DNA from: Polytrichum commune
Taxonomy: Eukaryota; Streptophyta; Polytrichopsida; Polytrichales; Polytrichaceae
DNA length: 64,000 nucleotides
Reading direction: 5' to 3'
Assembly: GCA_950295325.1 (NCBI GenBank)
Contig: OX485809.1
Location: 21,636,001-21,700,000 of the forward strand
Shown: positions 33,201 to 43,700 of the stretch, piece by piece
Layout: each line of letters begins with the position of its first letter
Numbering within the stretch: position 1 is the stretch's first letter
Made by a program: the position numbers and the translations under genes
The notes under the pieces: model-generated
Told to the model about the DNA's origin: nothing
Database searches by the model: none
What the model saw: only the letters and a program-made list of their open reading frames with translations

Positions 33201-34376
33201 AGAAGGATTGGAAAAGGCCTTTGTATCAATAGTACATCTTCCGAGTCTGAATTATTCTTAATGAAACGGAAGCAAGAGGTGACTGAAACCCAAGGCCTTA
33301 ACCCAGATCCCATGGGAACTCGGAGGTTAATCCGCCTAAAGGCCAGAATAGTACTTGGATGGGTGTACCTTCCTAGCACTTAATTTCCAGCGCCCCCTAC
33401 CACCTATGGTCCACCCAGTCAGATTAGGGGTATCGGATATTTTTAAACAACCATGTGGAAACCCAGAGGCTTTCCATTGGGGGAGATAGGTGCCGGCCAG
33501 CTTATCTGCGCCTTTTTAAGGTGTCACCTTCCAAAAGAGGCAGCAGTCTTGGGGGGGGCCTATAAATTAACCTTGTTAATCCCATTTTGGGATTACATGT
33601 AGACGTAGACCAACTCACAAATGAAGCAACATCATAATTCACACCGGTGGCAACATCAGAGTGGTCGTTTTTCCTTTCTGAAATGAAAGCTGTGTAGATT
33701 TCTGTTTGGAAACTGACTGTAGTTCATGATGGTTGAGCAGGTTCGGTTCCTCTATGGGAGGAAGGTTTATTTTAGGTCGGCAAGCAAGAGGGCAAACAAG
33801 CATGTCGTTGAATGTGCAACAGAGAACAACATTCTCCCACACATTATTCAGAAGGGCTCCTCAAAAAATACTGAAAGTGTTGCTCAGAAGACCCCACAAG
33901 TTATACAAGTGTTTGTAGCATCTCTTCACAGAGCTCTTTCGGAGGAGCTTCTGGAGAGGTACACCAAGCATGAGAGCATCAACGGCAACATAGTTCGTGT
34001 GGCTCAACTGACCAACAGAGAGACACAGCAGTTCAGTGTAAACGAAGATAACATTGCCATGGTTGAAATTATCTTGTTGAGCCTCGTGGATGATCTGCTT
34101 GTGACCCCTCTCTCCACTTTTGGAGGTCTTGCACAGGCGTACGGAGCAATCATCCCTTGGTTCCTTGAAGTGAAGAGTCGATGGGGCTCAACAAGTTGTG
34201 TTCGAGCTCAGACTGTGGATATTTGTTATCAAAAAGCAAAGTCTCATTATAATTGCCGACATGATTCGGATGCCGGTTGGAAGGCCATTCAGAATGTGGT
34301 TCCTTATATTCAGACATGTTTACCCATAGAGGAAAGTGATGGGGTACAGTTAGTGTCCCCTCCAATGCGAGGCTGA
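30266..34376 (+). CDS. GT37 fucosyltransferase (xyloglucan fucosyltransferase-like)
   Basis: Four exons: 30266-30544, 31247-31724, 32348-32685 and 33741-34376. Junctions: GCTCAG|GTATTG to GGGAAG|GCATGG; GGAAAG|GTGTGT to CAATAG|GTGTTG; ATCCAG|GTTCGT to GAGCAG|GTTCGG. The product is 576 residues, near the usual size for the family. A short basic N-terminus and one membrane helix (about 16-35) give the type II topology of a Golgi enzyme. Family marks: G-V-G-I-G-N-K-I-G-L (169-178), the plant counterpart of the GLGNR motif; T-E-A-T-W-V-H-F..Y-F-L-P-K-L-F; V-D-R-R-V-G-I-Q-V-R (358-367), the GDP-fucose-binding GIQVR motif; and S-T-F-G-G-L-A-Q (490-497) followed by P-W-F-L. GT37 enzymes move fucose from GDP-fucose to xyloglucan galactose or to arabinogalactan proteins; which acceptor applies here is unknown. 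Exon 2's acceptor is the least certain join. Confidence 0.88.
32830..33250 (+). repeat. diverged tandem duplication inside intron 3 of the fucosyltransferase gene
   Basis: Unit 1 (32830-32995) and unit 2 (33054-33245) share AATCTTTGGACC, TGATGGCARTAATTG, the phrase AGAAGTMTGAAGATAGA in variant form, CCAGAAGG and AGTACAYCTTCC. The spacing is about 220-230 bp. The intron is about 1.06 kb. Confidence 0.6.
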
Positions 34377-36240
34377 ACCCTCAGATATGTCAACCTTAAA
34401 TGGTCACTTTTTACTGATATCCTTTTTCCGATGTTTAAGTGTTACCCTGTAAAAATTATGTTAAACCTTGTCTACAAAATGGAGGATGTCATGGTGAAGC
34501 TTCATTGAATAAGTTCTGAAATTGGATAAAGATTGGTGTTTTTCTGTGCACAAATAATTACCAACTAAAACATCACAGCATGTGCTATTATTTTAGAAAG
34601 TGAAAGGTTGAAAGCTGCCAATATAAAACTGATGTAGAGTGGGGAGGTCATGATCTCAAAGCCAGCACCTAAATCAGATTTGTAACTTTGTATAACAGTT
34701 ATAAGGTTGGCTATATGTGTTTCTTGGGTGAGACCAATTTTTTTGACTAAGCACCAAAATTAAGATTTGAGTTCTGCAACCATGGCCACTTAGCACCCCA
34801 ATGTAGTTGACATTTGAAAGAAAAAAATCGGTTTCATGTACATATTACACTTGTAAAGGCAAGTATCAGTATTAATACACTAAATATGATATTCAATTTC
34901 ACCAATTCTAATTGTCTTGCTCAATGCTAATTGTAAACCGCAGTATAGTGTCACTAACAGTAAATGTTAACCCAATATTCTTTATCACTCCTTGTAATTT
35001 TTGGGGGGGATTATAGATTTGCAATGTTGCAATCACTGTCACTTACCAAGTGTTTTTCCATCCAAAGTTCAATCATCCGTGACAATATTTCATCACAAGT
35101 TGCTGACAAGAAAAGGTAGGGTTTTTGGCTATTGGATGAACTCATCCATCATCCATGACAAATTTGCTCACTTATTCATAAGATTTATCATCCAAAAGGT
35201 TACCATAGACATAAATATCATATTTAGTGTAGTACCCATTTAAGGACAATTTAAGTACATATATTTCCTTGGTGAAATGATCCATAACACTTGCCATTGT
35301 AACTGGCTTATAGTTGACTATCCCAATCCTTAGAGGTAACATGTTGTGCCACTTTTGCCCATACTATGTAAATGAGGCACACTTTGTGTTGAAGTGTCCC
35401 CTCTATTTTCCTTCTCCATTTCAAGATGTAACACTAGGATAGTCTCAAGTGTTTCTGCCAACCATCAAGTTGATATTAGCCTCTAATCTCACGCAGTGCA
35501 ACTCCATTACCATAGGGAATTAGCCCTTTTGACGCCATCGTTGATGTACTTTTCATCCCATAAGCCCTTTGGCTTTCCAGACTTTACAATCAATTTCAAT
35601 TCACAACGTTTTCCTCAAGACAATAGTGTACCCATGATGATGTTGGCTACTTATTCCCACAGGTGCCACGTGACTCTGCGTGTTAAATAGATATCTGCTG
35701 TACTGCTGCATCAAATGAATAATGTCAAGATTTCTTAATTGCGAAATAGAGACACTCAAAAACACTCTTGAAGTGTTAAAGCTTTTGTGCAGTGACCAAT
35801 TACATGAACCTACTTGAAGTCACCAAATGTATATAAAAGCTAGCTATGGATACAATGAAAGGATGCAATGAGGATCAATTAATTCTCACATTCCAGGAGA
35901 TGCTGGAATACAACAAACTCTGAAGTTGCAATTCATTGCTACAAATCATTGTGCAACCAAGAGACTCGACAGTGGACAGTCAGAGAAAATAGCTTGAAAA
36001 AGTTTGATAGGTCGAAACCCCTCACAATAATATTTACTTATTCGGTGCTCAGGGGGAGCACAACAACCACTAGGGGAAAAAACAGCGGCCGCTCTGTGTC
36101 AGATTACAACTAAAGCTAGAAGAGAGTTCCGACACACAAAATCATACACACATGAAGTGCCAGAGTCCAAGAATTATGGTACAACTGATGGGAGTGAATT
36201 CTAGGTAGCGGATACCTAACCTCTAAAACCAACCATCTAG
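34377..36240. other. fucosyltransferase 3' UTR and repeat-bearing spacer
   Basis: The first hundred or more bases are probably 3' UTR. The M1 element at 34876-35231 is listed separately. The rest (35232-36240) has short overlapping frames with no recognised family and no further repeat that I could see. Confidence 0.4.
34876..35231 (-). mobile_element. M1 MITE with perfect 17-bp inverted ends
   Basis: The left end TACACTAAATATGATAT is the exact reverse complement of the right end ATATCATATTTAGTGTA. The element is 356 bp. Its interior matches, in reverse orientation, 55283-55655 and 60832-61165, including TGTAAATCTA, GACAATATTTCATCACAAG and GGATGAACTCATCCATC. No coding capacity. Target-site duplication unclear. 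Confidence 0.8.
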
Positions 36241-36590
36241 TGTATGATGTGCTCTCTAATCAGAAAGAAAGATTGATCTGAACTACACCAATCTATCCGG
36301 TGGAGTCTAGAAGTGCGAAGCAACAAAAACCAAAAGTGAAATGGAGCATAATCCTGCAGTCCAATCCAGTTCGGCGTGAAATTTCAGCAAAATTGTCCAG
36401 CTGAACGATGGCCTGATTTCGGGGAGATGGAATGGATTGAATGGCAAAGATTAGCTGGTGGCCATCAACTATTCGGGCATCTGCACACAGGAGGGCCGGT
36501 GGTACTGCAGACCATTGCTGAGATACTGGGAGGTTCAGATGACCATCTTCTCCTTCAAAATGCTCAAGAGACCTAACCTCGAAAACTACC
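36241..36590 (-). pseudogene. decayed copy of the 3' end of the adjacent small gene
   Basis: Aligns with 36600-36930, the last exon part and 3' flank of the gene at 36808-37326, in the same orientation. The shared sequence includes CACCAATCTATCCGGTGGAG, CAGTTCGGCGTGAAATTTC and GATGACCATCTTCTCCTT. On the minus strand the codon after K-M-V-I is TGA here but CGA in the intact gene, a nonsense change typical of CpG decay. The frame beyond still reads like the gene's C-terminus up to a TAG. Only the C-terminal part was copied, so it is a fragment with no start. Confidence 0.75.
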
Positions 36591-36807
36591 TCTTTTAAAG
36601 TACGATGGTGCTCTCCAGTCAGAAAGAAAGGAAGGTCGATACGAACTACACCAATCTATCCGGTGGAGTTTAGAAATGAATCAACCAAAAAGAAAAGTTA
36701 ACAATGAAGTATAATCCTGCAGCCTCAATCCAGTTCGGCGTGAAATTTCGGCAGAATTGTCCAGGCCAGAAAGGGATTTGATCTAAGAATGGATTGAATG
36801 GCAAAGA

Positions 36808-37326
36808 TCAGCTGGTAGCCATCAAGCACTTGGGCATCTGCACACAAGAGGGCCGGAGGTACTGCACTCCGTTGCTGAGATAGTGGGAGGTTCGGATGAC
36901 CATCTTCTCCTTGAAGATGCGTGCTCGGAGGGGCAGCCGGTAGTTGCAGGCAACGACAGCCCAAGCCGCAGCCTTCAATCGCAGTAGCGACTTCTTCACC
37001 TTCTCGGGGGTTTTGGGCTCCGTTGTCGATGGCCTTGTGAAGGTGTAGGATCGCAGGTACTCCTGCCGGCTGCCGTAGTCCCGGGGTGAGATCGTGAAGT
37101 CGTCGAAATCTTCTGTTCCCGAGTACTCGTTGCGGAAGGGGGAGAACGGTATGTCAATCAACCTGAACCCCTCCACCTTGTCCACGTCCGACCTACGTCT
37201 GCTCGTGTTGCCGAAGCTGGTTGCGAAGGGCGAGTGTTTCCCCGGGTAATTGTTGTATGGGCTCATCATCTTGCAATGCTCGCCTCTCAATTCCTTCAAC
37301 GCAAATGAACTTGAGTGCCGACACAA
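36808..37326 (-). CDS. small unrecognised plant protein, single exon, 172 aa
   Basis: An uninterrupted frame from ATG at 37326 to the stop at 36808-36810. A second in-frame methionine pair (M-M-S-P-Y-N-N) follows at residues 20-21. The protein is basic. It has a polar N-terminal part, an acidic patch (S-G-T-E-D-F-D-D-F), then R-Q-E-Y-L-R-S-Y-T-F and a basic, helix-prone segment (K-V-K-K-S-L-L-R-L-K-A-A-A-W-A-V-V-A). The L-R-S-Y-x-F motif followed by a basic helix occurs in several small plant-specific protein groups of unknown role; I cannot name this one. G+C is higher than in its surroundings, which fits real coding sequence. There is no signal peptide. The duplicated 3' end next door supports a functional parent. 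Confidence 0.6.
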   Translation of the reverse strand: MCRHSSSFALKELRGEHCKMMSPYNNYPGKHSPFATSFGNTSRRRSDVDKVEGFRLIDIPFSPFRNEYSGTEDFDDFTISPRDYGSRQEYLRSYTFTRPSTTEPKTPEKVKKSLLRLKAAAWAVVACNYRLPLRARIFKEKMVIRTSHYLSNGVQYLRPSCVQMPKCLMATS

Positions 37327-38198
37327 GTGCTTTGATTAGATCAAAAACAGAGCTTCACCTCTCCAACTTCCTCGATCCAAACAACATATCGATGATTCCT
37401 CTGTGCTGGCCTCACAAACCTATTCGACCTAAGAAAAGCTGAGAGACTTGACGCCAATCGCCTCCCAGCTTCTTCTACTGGAGAAACCTATGTTCACTGA
37501 GTCTGAAACTCTTGCAGCTAAACCCCTGAACCTCACCTCAAATGATCCAATCTTGCATATCTCCACAGATACTAGCAGGAAGCTGAGGATTTTGGATTGT
37601 AACCTACAAGCCACCATATGTTGGATCGACCTCAAGCACCAAGTGCCATGCCCAATCCTGCAATCCACCCACTCCGGGGCTCCGGAACACCTAACTTGTT
37701 CTTCTCCCTTGGTAGAAGTACTAGTCGACGAACCTGTCGGGTGAAACGCGGGTAGCACTTGGAGCTGGTGGGGTTCTTATTGCAGCTTTACTCTTGACAC
37801 TGCAAACCAGAGGTTTACACACAAAAACTAAAACATAAATGAATACTAACCACTAAATGATCTAGCAGTAGCAGATTGTAAGGACCCTACAACAAGTGGG
37901 GTAAGAGATAAGAACTCTTGCTCTTGTGCAAACCAGAGATTTGCTTTGCAACAGACGGAGAATATGAACTTCACACCCAGTCAGCCGGACATCCACTTCT
38001 GGTGTGCACCCAAAGAAGCTAGCGAGCAATTGCACCAAAAACCCCTCCCGCTACGACAGCAACAGACACAGAGAGAGAGAGAGAGAGCAAGCAAACCAGG
38101 GATTTGCTTTGCAACAAACAGAGGCAGCTACATATGATGGTGTGCGCACACTGAAAGAAGGGAGCATGCAATTGCACAGAAAACTTCCCACTGGATGA
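37327..38198 (-). other. 5' leader and promoter side of the small gene, with a duplication
   Basis: Upstream of the minus-strand gene. Two diverged copies of a ~165-bp block lie here: near 37926 (CAAACCAGAGATTTGCTTTG) and near 38092 (CAAACCAGGGATTTGCTTTG). They share GCAATTGCACMRAAAAC further on. A (GA)n microsatellite lies at 38070-38087. A 98-codon plus-strand frame at 37448-37744 is opposite the likely leader and looks like chance. Confidence 0.45.
38070..38087 (+). repeat. (GA)n microsatellite
   Basis: About nine GA units. GA tracts are common in plant 5' UTRs and promoters, which fits its place upstream of the minus-strand gene. Confidence 0.85.
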
Positions 38199-38430
38199 TA
38201 TATAAAAACAGCCTGAGCAGCAGCAGGCAGATCAGTCGAAAACTTGAAGAAAGTATACTAGCCGGTACTGAGAGGTTGCAGGGCGTGAATTAGAAAGGTG
38301 GGAGATGCAAATAAAGGAGGGCTTTGTGGCAACTTTGGCACCAGACTCAGAGCGGCCATGCAGTGATGAGCTACTCGACTTGAATGATAGCTTACTACAT
38401 GTGCAGGCTGTGCATATTATATGGTATTGA
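38199..38430 (+). promoter_or_regulatory. TATA box and a 41-codon frame, possible small transcript
   Basis: TATATAAAAA at 38199-38208 is followed about 100 bp later by an ATG at 38305 and an open frame to TGA at 38428-38430. The peptide is acidic (P-D-S-E-R-P-C-S-D-E-L-L-D-L-N-D). It could be a first exon or a small peptide gene divergent from the minus-strand gene. No family is recognised and no clear donor was found. Confidence 0.25.
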
Positions 38431-38666
38431 GAGTTGAAGGCAGTGATGGGCGCAATTGGTATTGCGAGTGATGGCAGACTCTTGTGCTCACTTTACCTTA
38501 CTTTGTAATTACTTGCTTAATTACTGAGCCACTGGCTGTACCTTACCTTACCTGCATCATCCCAAAGAGGCAAAAGAGTTTCCGAGGGAGGGTGCTTTCA
38601 GTGGGTGGCTGCTATTGGGGGACGTCTCTTTGGGTCACACACAGACACGGGATTTAGCAGGAGGTA

Positions 38667-38883
38667 GGCGTACCCTCTCATCCATGCAACATAAATACGT
38701 ACTTGACTCCCTTTAGGTTTGTAGCCGGTTCATCTCAATTGACTTGGACTATTGGACTATTCTAATGCGACGTCTCTAGAGCTACTTTCAGTATCAAATC
38801 GATTGAAAAGAGTAACGTCCGGGTTGCATCCTATTTCTTGGTTTTTATGTTGGATGAAAGAGAGGGACACTTGTTTGCGATAG
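38667..38883. mobile_element. M6 MITE-like element, copy 2
   Basis: The left end CGTACCCTCTCATCCATGCA is inverted relative to the right end (GATGAAAGAGAGGGACACTT and following). It is close in size to the 7460-7672 element, with the same end motifs (CTCTCATCCATGCAACATAAA) but a diverged interior. Confidence 0.6.
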
Positions 38884-40383
38884 TTTCTTCTCTCAAAGGT
38901 TGGCGGAGGAGGTCTAGTGTTTATGTTGGCGTTGCTCTTGCACCTCCTAGTATACTTAATGCATATGGTGTTAAACCCTTCGCCCTGAGCGGTGAGTGTA
39001 TAGGTATGTTGTTCTTTTGTATTGGTAAGGTTTTAGATGTTTTCACATTAGCAAATTGAAAGGGGATTCCAATGCACCATAGCATGTCTTATTTGAACTT
39101 TGTATGCAAAAGTAAGAAGGGTTCGAAATTTAATCGGAATGGGCATAAACCAACACATAGCCTAATGTCAAGGTGATGAACATTCTCATAATCTATAGGT
39201 AGATAGATAGATAGATAAAGCAAGACTTTAGACTGTTGGTTGTGGTGGGTGTTGGATTTACACAATCTAAGACTTTAAAACAAAACAAAACAAAACACTA
39301 CATATAGACCATCATATATGTCTTACAAATGCCCACATTCATAGAAAAGAAAACAAAAATAACGCCCGTATATACATACCGGCATGAATGTGAGCCCGTT
39401 GGCCTTACACTGATCACGGTGTTCCATGATGCAATATAAGGTGTTATGCCTCTTTTCACCCACATTGAAACTACTTTGTTGTTCTCACTAATACATAACA
39501 ATACTCTATACCTATTGTTTGTTCAATGGACTCTTGGAATATAACAATCGGATGCTCGAAAAGCTGACCAAAAGACTAAACTTTCCAAGCATACGACTGT
39601 TATATTTTGAGGGCCCACTAAACAAACAGTAAGTGTTGAGTAATGTTATGTACACTCTTATGCAAGAAGCAAACATCAAAACCCTGCATATATATTATGG
39701 TCACCTTCCAATTCTTCTACTCTCCCATAACTCTCCCTAAACTCTCCCTAGGGCTCCACCTTATGCCATAAGGCCATGTCAAACGCCCTCATTTTTCCAT
39801 GTTGCGGCGGAGCCCGCCACACACCAGTCTCCTCCATTTAGTTTCCTTCTTGAAATGGTGAGGCATCATGCTCATATACTTTACTTATTACTTAATGTTT
39901 CCTCATGAACACACCACACCACATTCTTGACTTAAATCACTTAAGTCACTTGATGTTTGGAGTTACACAATGCTATGTTTTTTTTACTATTAATGTAATT
40001 TTCTATCAAGTAAACATGTTAATGTTCTATAATGTTCAAACAACCAATTCAACCTTTATTAGCTCAAAATAAGATATACGGTAAATAGTTATAGCTTTGC
40101 GTAAGTTCCAAATAGTATGCGACATTAAATAAAATATTTAAAGTAGTGCTTTGTGCTAGGATAATTTCACGAATATGGTACAGAGAATTAGACTCATTGG
40201 GCGACATGTAAACCCTATGCATGTCTGGTTTTTTTTGGAATGAGAGAACACACAATCCGGGTTGAATGATGATATGTAGTATGTTTGATAGATGACGATG
40301 TAAGTATTATGGATAGGAAGCTCAAAATATGCAATAAAAGTACTGTACAGAGGACACTCTACTCCAACAACAAAAAGAATTAT
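38884..40383. other. intergenic stretch, nothing recognised
   Basis: About 1.5 kb of A/T-rich sequence. It contains a short GATA repeat near 39201-39220 and an AAAAC repeat near 39279-39297. No protein-like frame and no clear member of the repeat families listed here. Confidence 0.4.
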
Positions 40384-40727
40384 ATACACCCTAACCTATG
40401 TAATGTCACCCTCTGTAATGTCACTCCCTCTCTTAGATTTCAAAATCCTAGGGGCCAAATGTGCTCAATTCAATCTCCCTCTTTGTCATCACATTTTTTT
40501 CTCATATATCAAAGATTTGACATTAAAGTAATCCACCAAAGAATGCAAATCACATGCTCACACACATCACGTTGTCGTTATTGCAATGTAGACTTTGTGT
40601 TATTTCATAATGTTACATGCTACACTATTTCTCAATTGTCATGCATCCATGTTAACAATACGCATCTCCTTAATATCACATGCACTTTGATTGCCACAAG
40701 CACGATAGTAGGGAGGTTAGGGTGTAT
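40384..40727 (+). mobile_element. M5 element with perfect 14-bp inverted ends
   Basis: The left end ATACACCCTAACCT is the exact reverse complement of the right end AGGTTAGGGTGTAT. It is 344 bp. A plus-strand frame of 165 codons (40285-40782) runs through it and resembles the frame of the inverted copy at 18480-18819. This copy defines the family boundaries best. Confidence 0.75.
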
Positions 40728-43700
40728 GTGTGTGTGCCCATCCTTCAAGTTATGCCACATGTCATCCTTATATGATGGTTGAGACCAACCGGAATCCCAC
40801 ATGGAAACTTCATACAAACACTACATTAATTATCCCAATTACCGTGTGTTATTCATAGTTACGCATTGTTGTAACTAGTTAATGAAAATGTAATATATTA
40901 TCAAGCAAAGCTATTTATGTTCTATAATGTCTGAAAACCTACTGAACTACGTTACTAAAGATTGAAGTTCCAAGTAAGATGTTAGTGCACTGCATAACTC
41001 CGAATAGTAACATGCACCAATTGGGATCATCAGTGTAGTAAAGGTGAAATAGATCGGCATGTAGGTCTTATCTATCCAACCAAATTTATACTACTCAAAC
41101 ATTTAATATTCTAGGCTAGTTTAGCATCGAGATTAGCTCCGTAGACCCTATTTAGTCCTCTAGCATCCAACAATACTAAAAAAGCCAACCACAAACTCGG
41201 AGAGTGGGATTTTGAATGCAAATGGATGAAAGATATGCTCCAAAGTGTATATGTAACCGCTCTTGAGGTCATGGGTTCCAAGCCCCCCCAATTTTGCGGC
41301 ACCTACCGCTTCACAATTTTGTCGTGGTTTTGAATGAATATTATACATGAGTTAGTTAGTGCCCCAATCGTCATTTGTTTGTTTGTATACATGCAAAGTC
41401 CTACATAGTATTTTATGGAGTCCACCACTACATTAAGTGCGAGACCTACCAAACGCAAAGTACTTCTTCTTTCTATTGGTTCTAGTGGCGAGGTTTGCCT
41501 GTGCCTGTGTTTATCAAAGTCATAAATTACATTGACTGTACCTTTGACAAGAGGACTTTCTTGGCCAAGTATCAAGGACAGATCTTGTAATAACTTAGAC
41601 CTAATTAAGATAGACGTGTGTTTAAGTTAAGGTAGAAATACAGAAAACTGTGAGAAGGAGTGGCTTGAAATTGTGCAAAGATTTTCTCAGAGATGGAGTA
41701 GAGGAAATGGTGAGGAACTCAAGTTATTTCTTATAGATAATTAGTTACATTTTTCCAAAGAGGCAAATAAGTCAGCCCTTTACTTGTACAACACAGTCTG
41801 CCTTTTATGAGCATCAAAATATCTTACTCTGCATATGAGGGAAGTTAAGACATGAGCAATGGGCGGTGAGTAGTAATATATGAGTGATGAGCAGTATTTT
41901 GTGAGCGACGAACAGTAACATGTGAGCGGTGAGCTCAAAGTAATGAAATCCTCACAATTATAGGGTTTATAATGTGAATTGTACACTTGTTTTGATAATT
42001 GTGTTATAAGATGTGGATATTAAATATTTGTTTTGAATATATAATAAGGCATATTACCATGCATTGTATTATGTGTGATCAAATCATGAAGCATTTTATT
42101 AGAATCACAAATTGATTATTGTTTATAACCACCATTGAATACCAACATTCAATGTCATCTACTACGAATCCAAAATGTATCATAGAAAATCTTACAAAAC
42201 CTTGGGAGTTGATTCAACACAGACCATGTGGATTAAAATATAAGGTGCAATTTAGCTATTCAAAAGAATTGTTAGATTTGAAGTACAAGTAACAGTAGAA
42301 GTAGAAATGTCAATCAAAACCCCAAGCAATAGATATTTCCCAACACTTACGAAATACAACAACGGGACAAGAACATGCTAATAACTACAAGAATACATTA
42401 TTTAACCAAGAAAAAAAACTCACTAGACAGGTGACCAAACCATTATCTCACTCACAATTCTAATAATAATAAAAAGTGGATAACGTTACATTGAAGACTC
42501 TATATCGCAAACCCCCAAAAATAAATAAGTAACTAGTCTCAAATTTACAAAAACAAAAACTTTTCATGGCACAAAATTTTGTTGGCTTATGTACAATGAC
42601 AATCATCAAATATTTCCAACAACAAATTGAGTAGCACAAACTCCATCCAAAAAAAAGTTGCAAATTCTAGTCTTCAATGAGGTGTGCCACAATTCCCTAC
42701 AACCCCTAGGCATACTTGGCATGACCAACATCTAGCAAGATAGAATAAACCTAGCAGGAAATGTATCAAACACAAACATATTACATCTCGAGTTATCACA
42801 CAAAATAAAGGACATTACATCTATAACATTTTATTTATCCATTCCTAGTCAATATTCAATGCTAAATCAATTACCAATTTCCGTGCTACTTCATCTTTTC
42901 ACCCATCCCCATCTTCATTATGCATAGACATGTTATATTTATTCACAACTAAGGATAATGTAAGTTTTAGCTCCAAGGAATAAGAATAACCCTACCTATT
43001 TTCCCGAGCGATTTCTCAAATGATCATAATCACCCAACCCAAGATTGTTTGTTGTTCAATTTCACCTCGCATTAAAGGTGTTTGAAGCACAACCCTTTCA
43101 TTTTCTTCTTAGAGATACAAAGCACATATTGACCCCATCTGGGTGAATTTAGGGCATGTGTATTGCGAGATATTATGATATTGTGAACAATTTCCTCTTG
43201 TACTTCCATCTATACCAAGAAAGTTGAGTTCGTTTCTTGTGTAGTATAGATGTCATTTCATTGCTCCAACTTACATGTGCTAGCCATCTTTCCATTTAAT
43301 TGAATGTTGAGTTAGGCTACATTATTCCAATTCACACGTAAAGTATTTTTTTCGACCTCGCATTTATCATTTGTCAAAGTAGAGTAAGGCACTTCATTGG
43401 GTTAATCGCTCTTTGTTTGAATATTACTATGAACAAAAATGATGTTCCTTATGCCAAATTACCACGGGTATAAGATATTAGTGGGTGTATTTTCATATAT
43501 TTTGTCTCCCTCATTAATCATGTGTTACCGCTCATCATTCACTACTCATTACTCATATGATAGCATTACCCCTCCGCATATGAATGCACAGAAAAGGGTT
43601 AACTCAACAACACCTAAAAGTGATCCCTAGTGGTGTAAAACATAGACCTATATGGCCAATCACCACATCCAACCTATCACTGGATTTTTTTTGGGCCATT

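Noticed and set aside
37448-37744. 98-codon plus-strand frame
   Set aside because: Opposite a minus-strand frame and within the probable leader of the small gene; no family features.
41260-41292. B-box-like ATGGGTTCCAAGCCCCC as a tRNA gene or SINE
   Set aside because: No A box or cloverleaf could be found upstream; at most a remnant.
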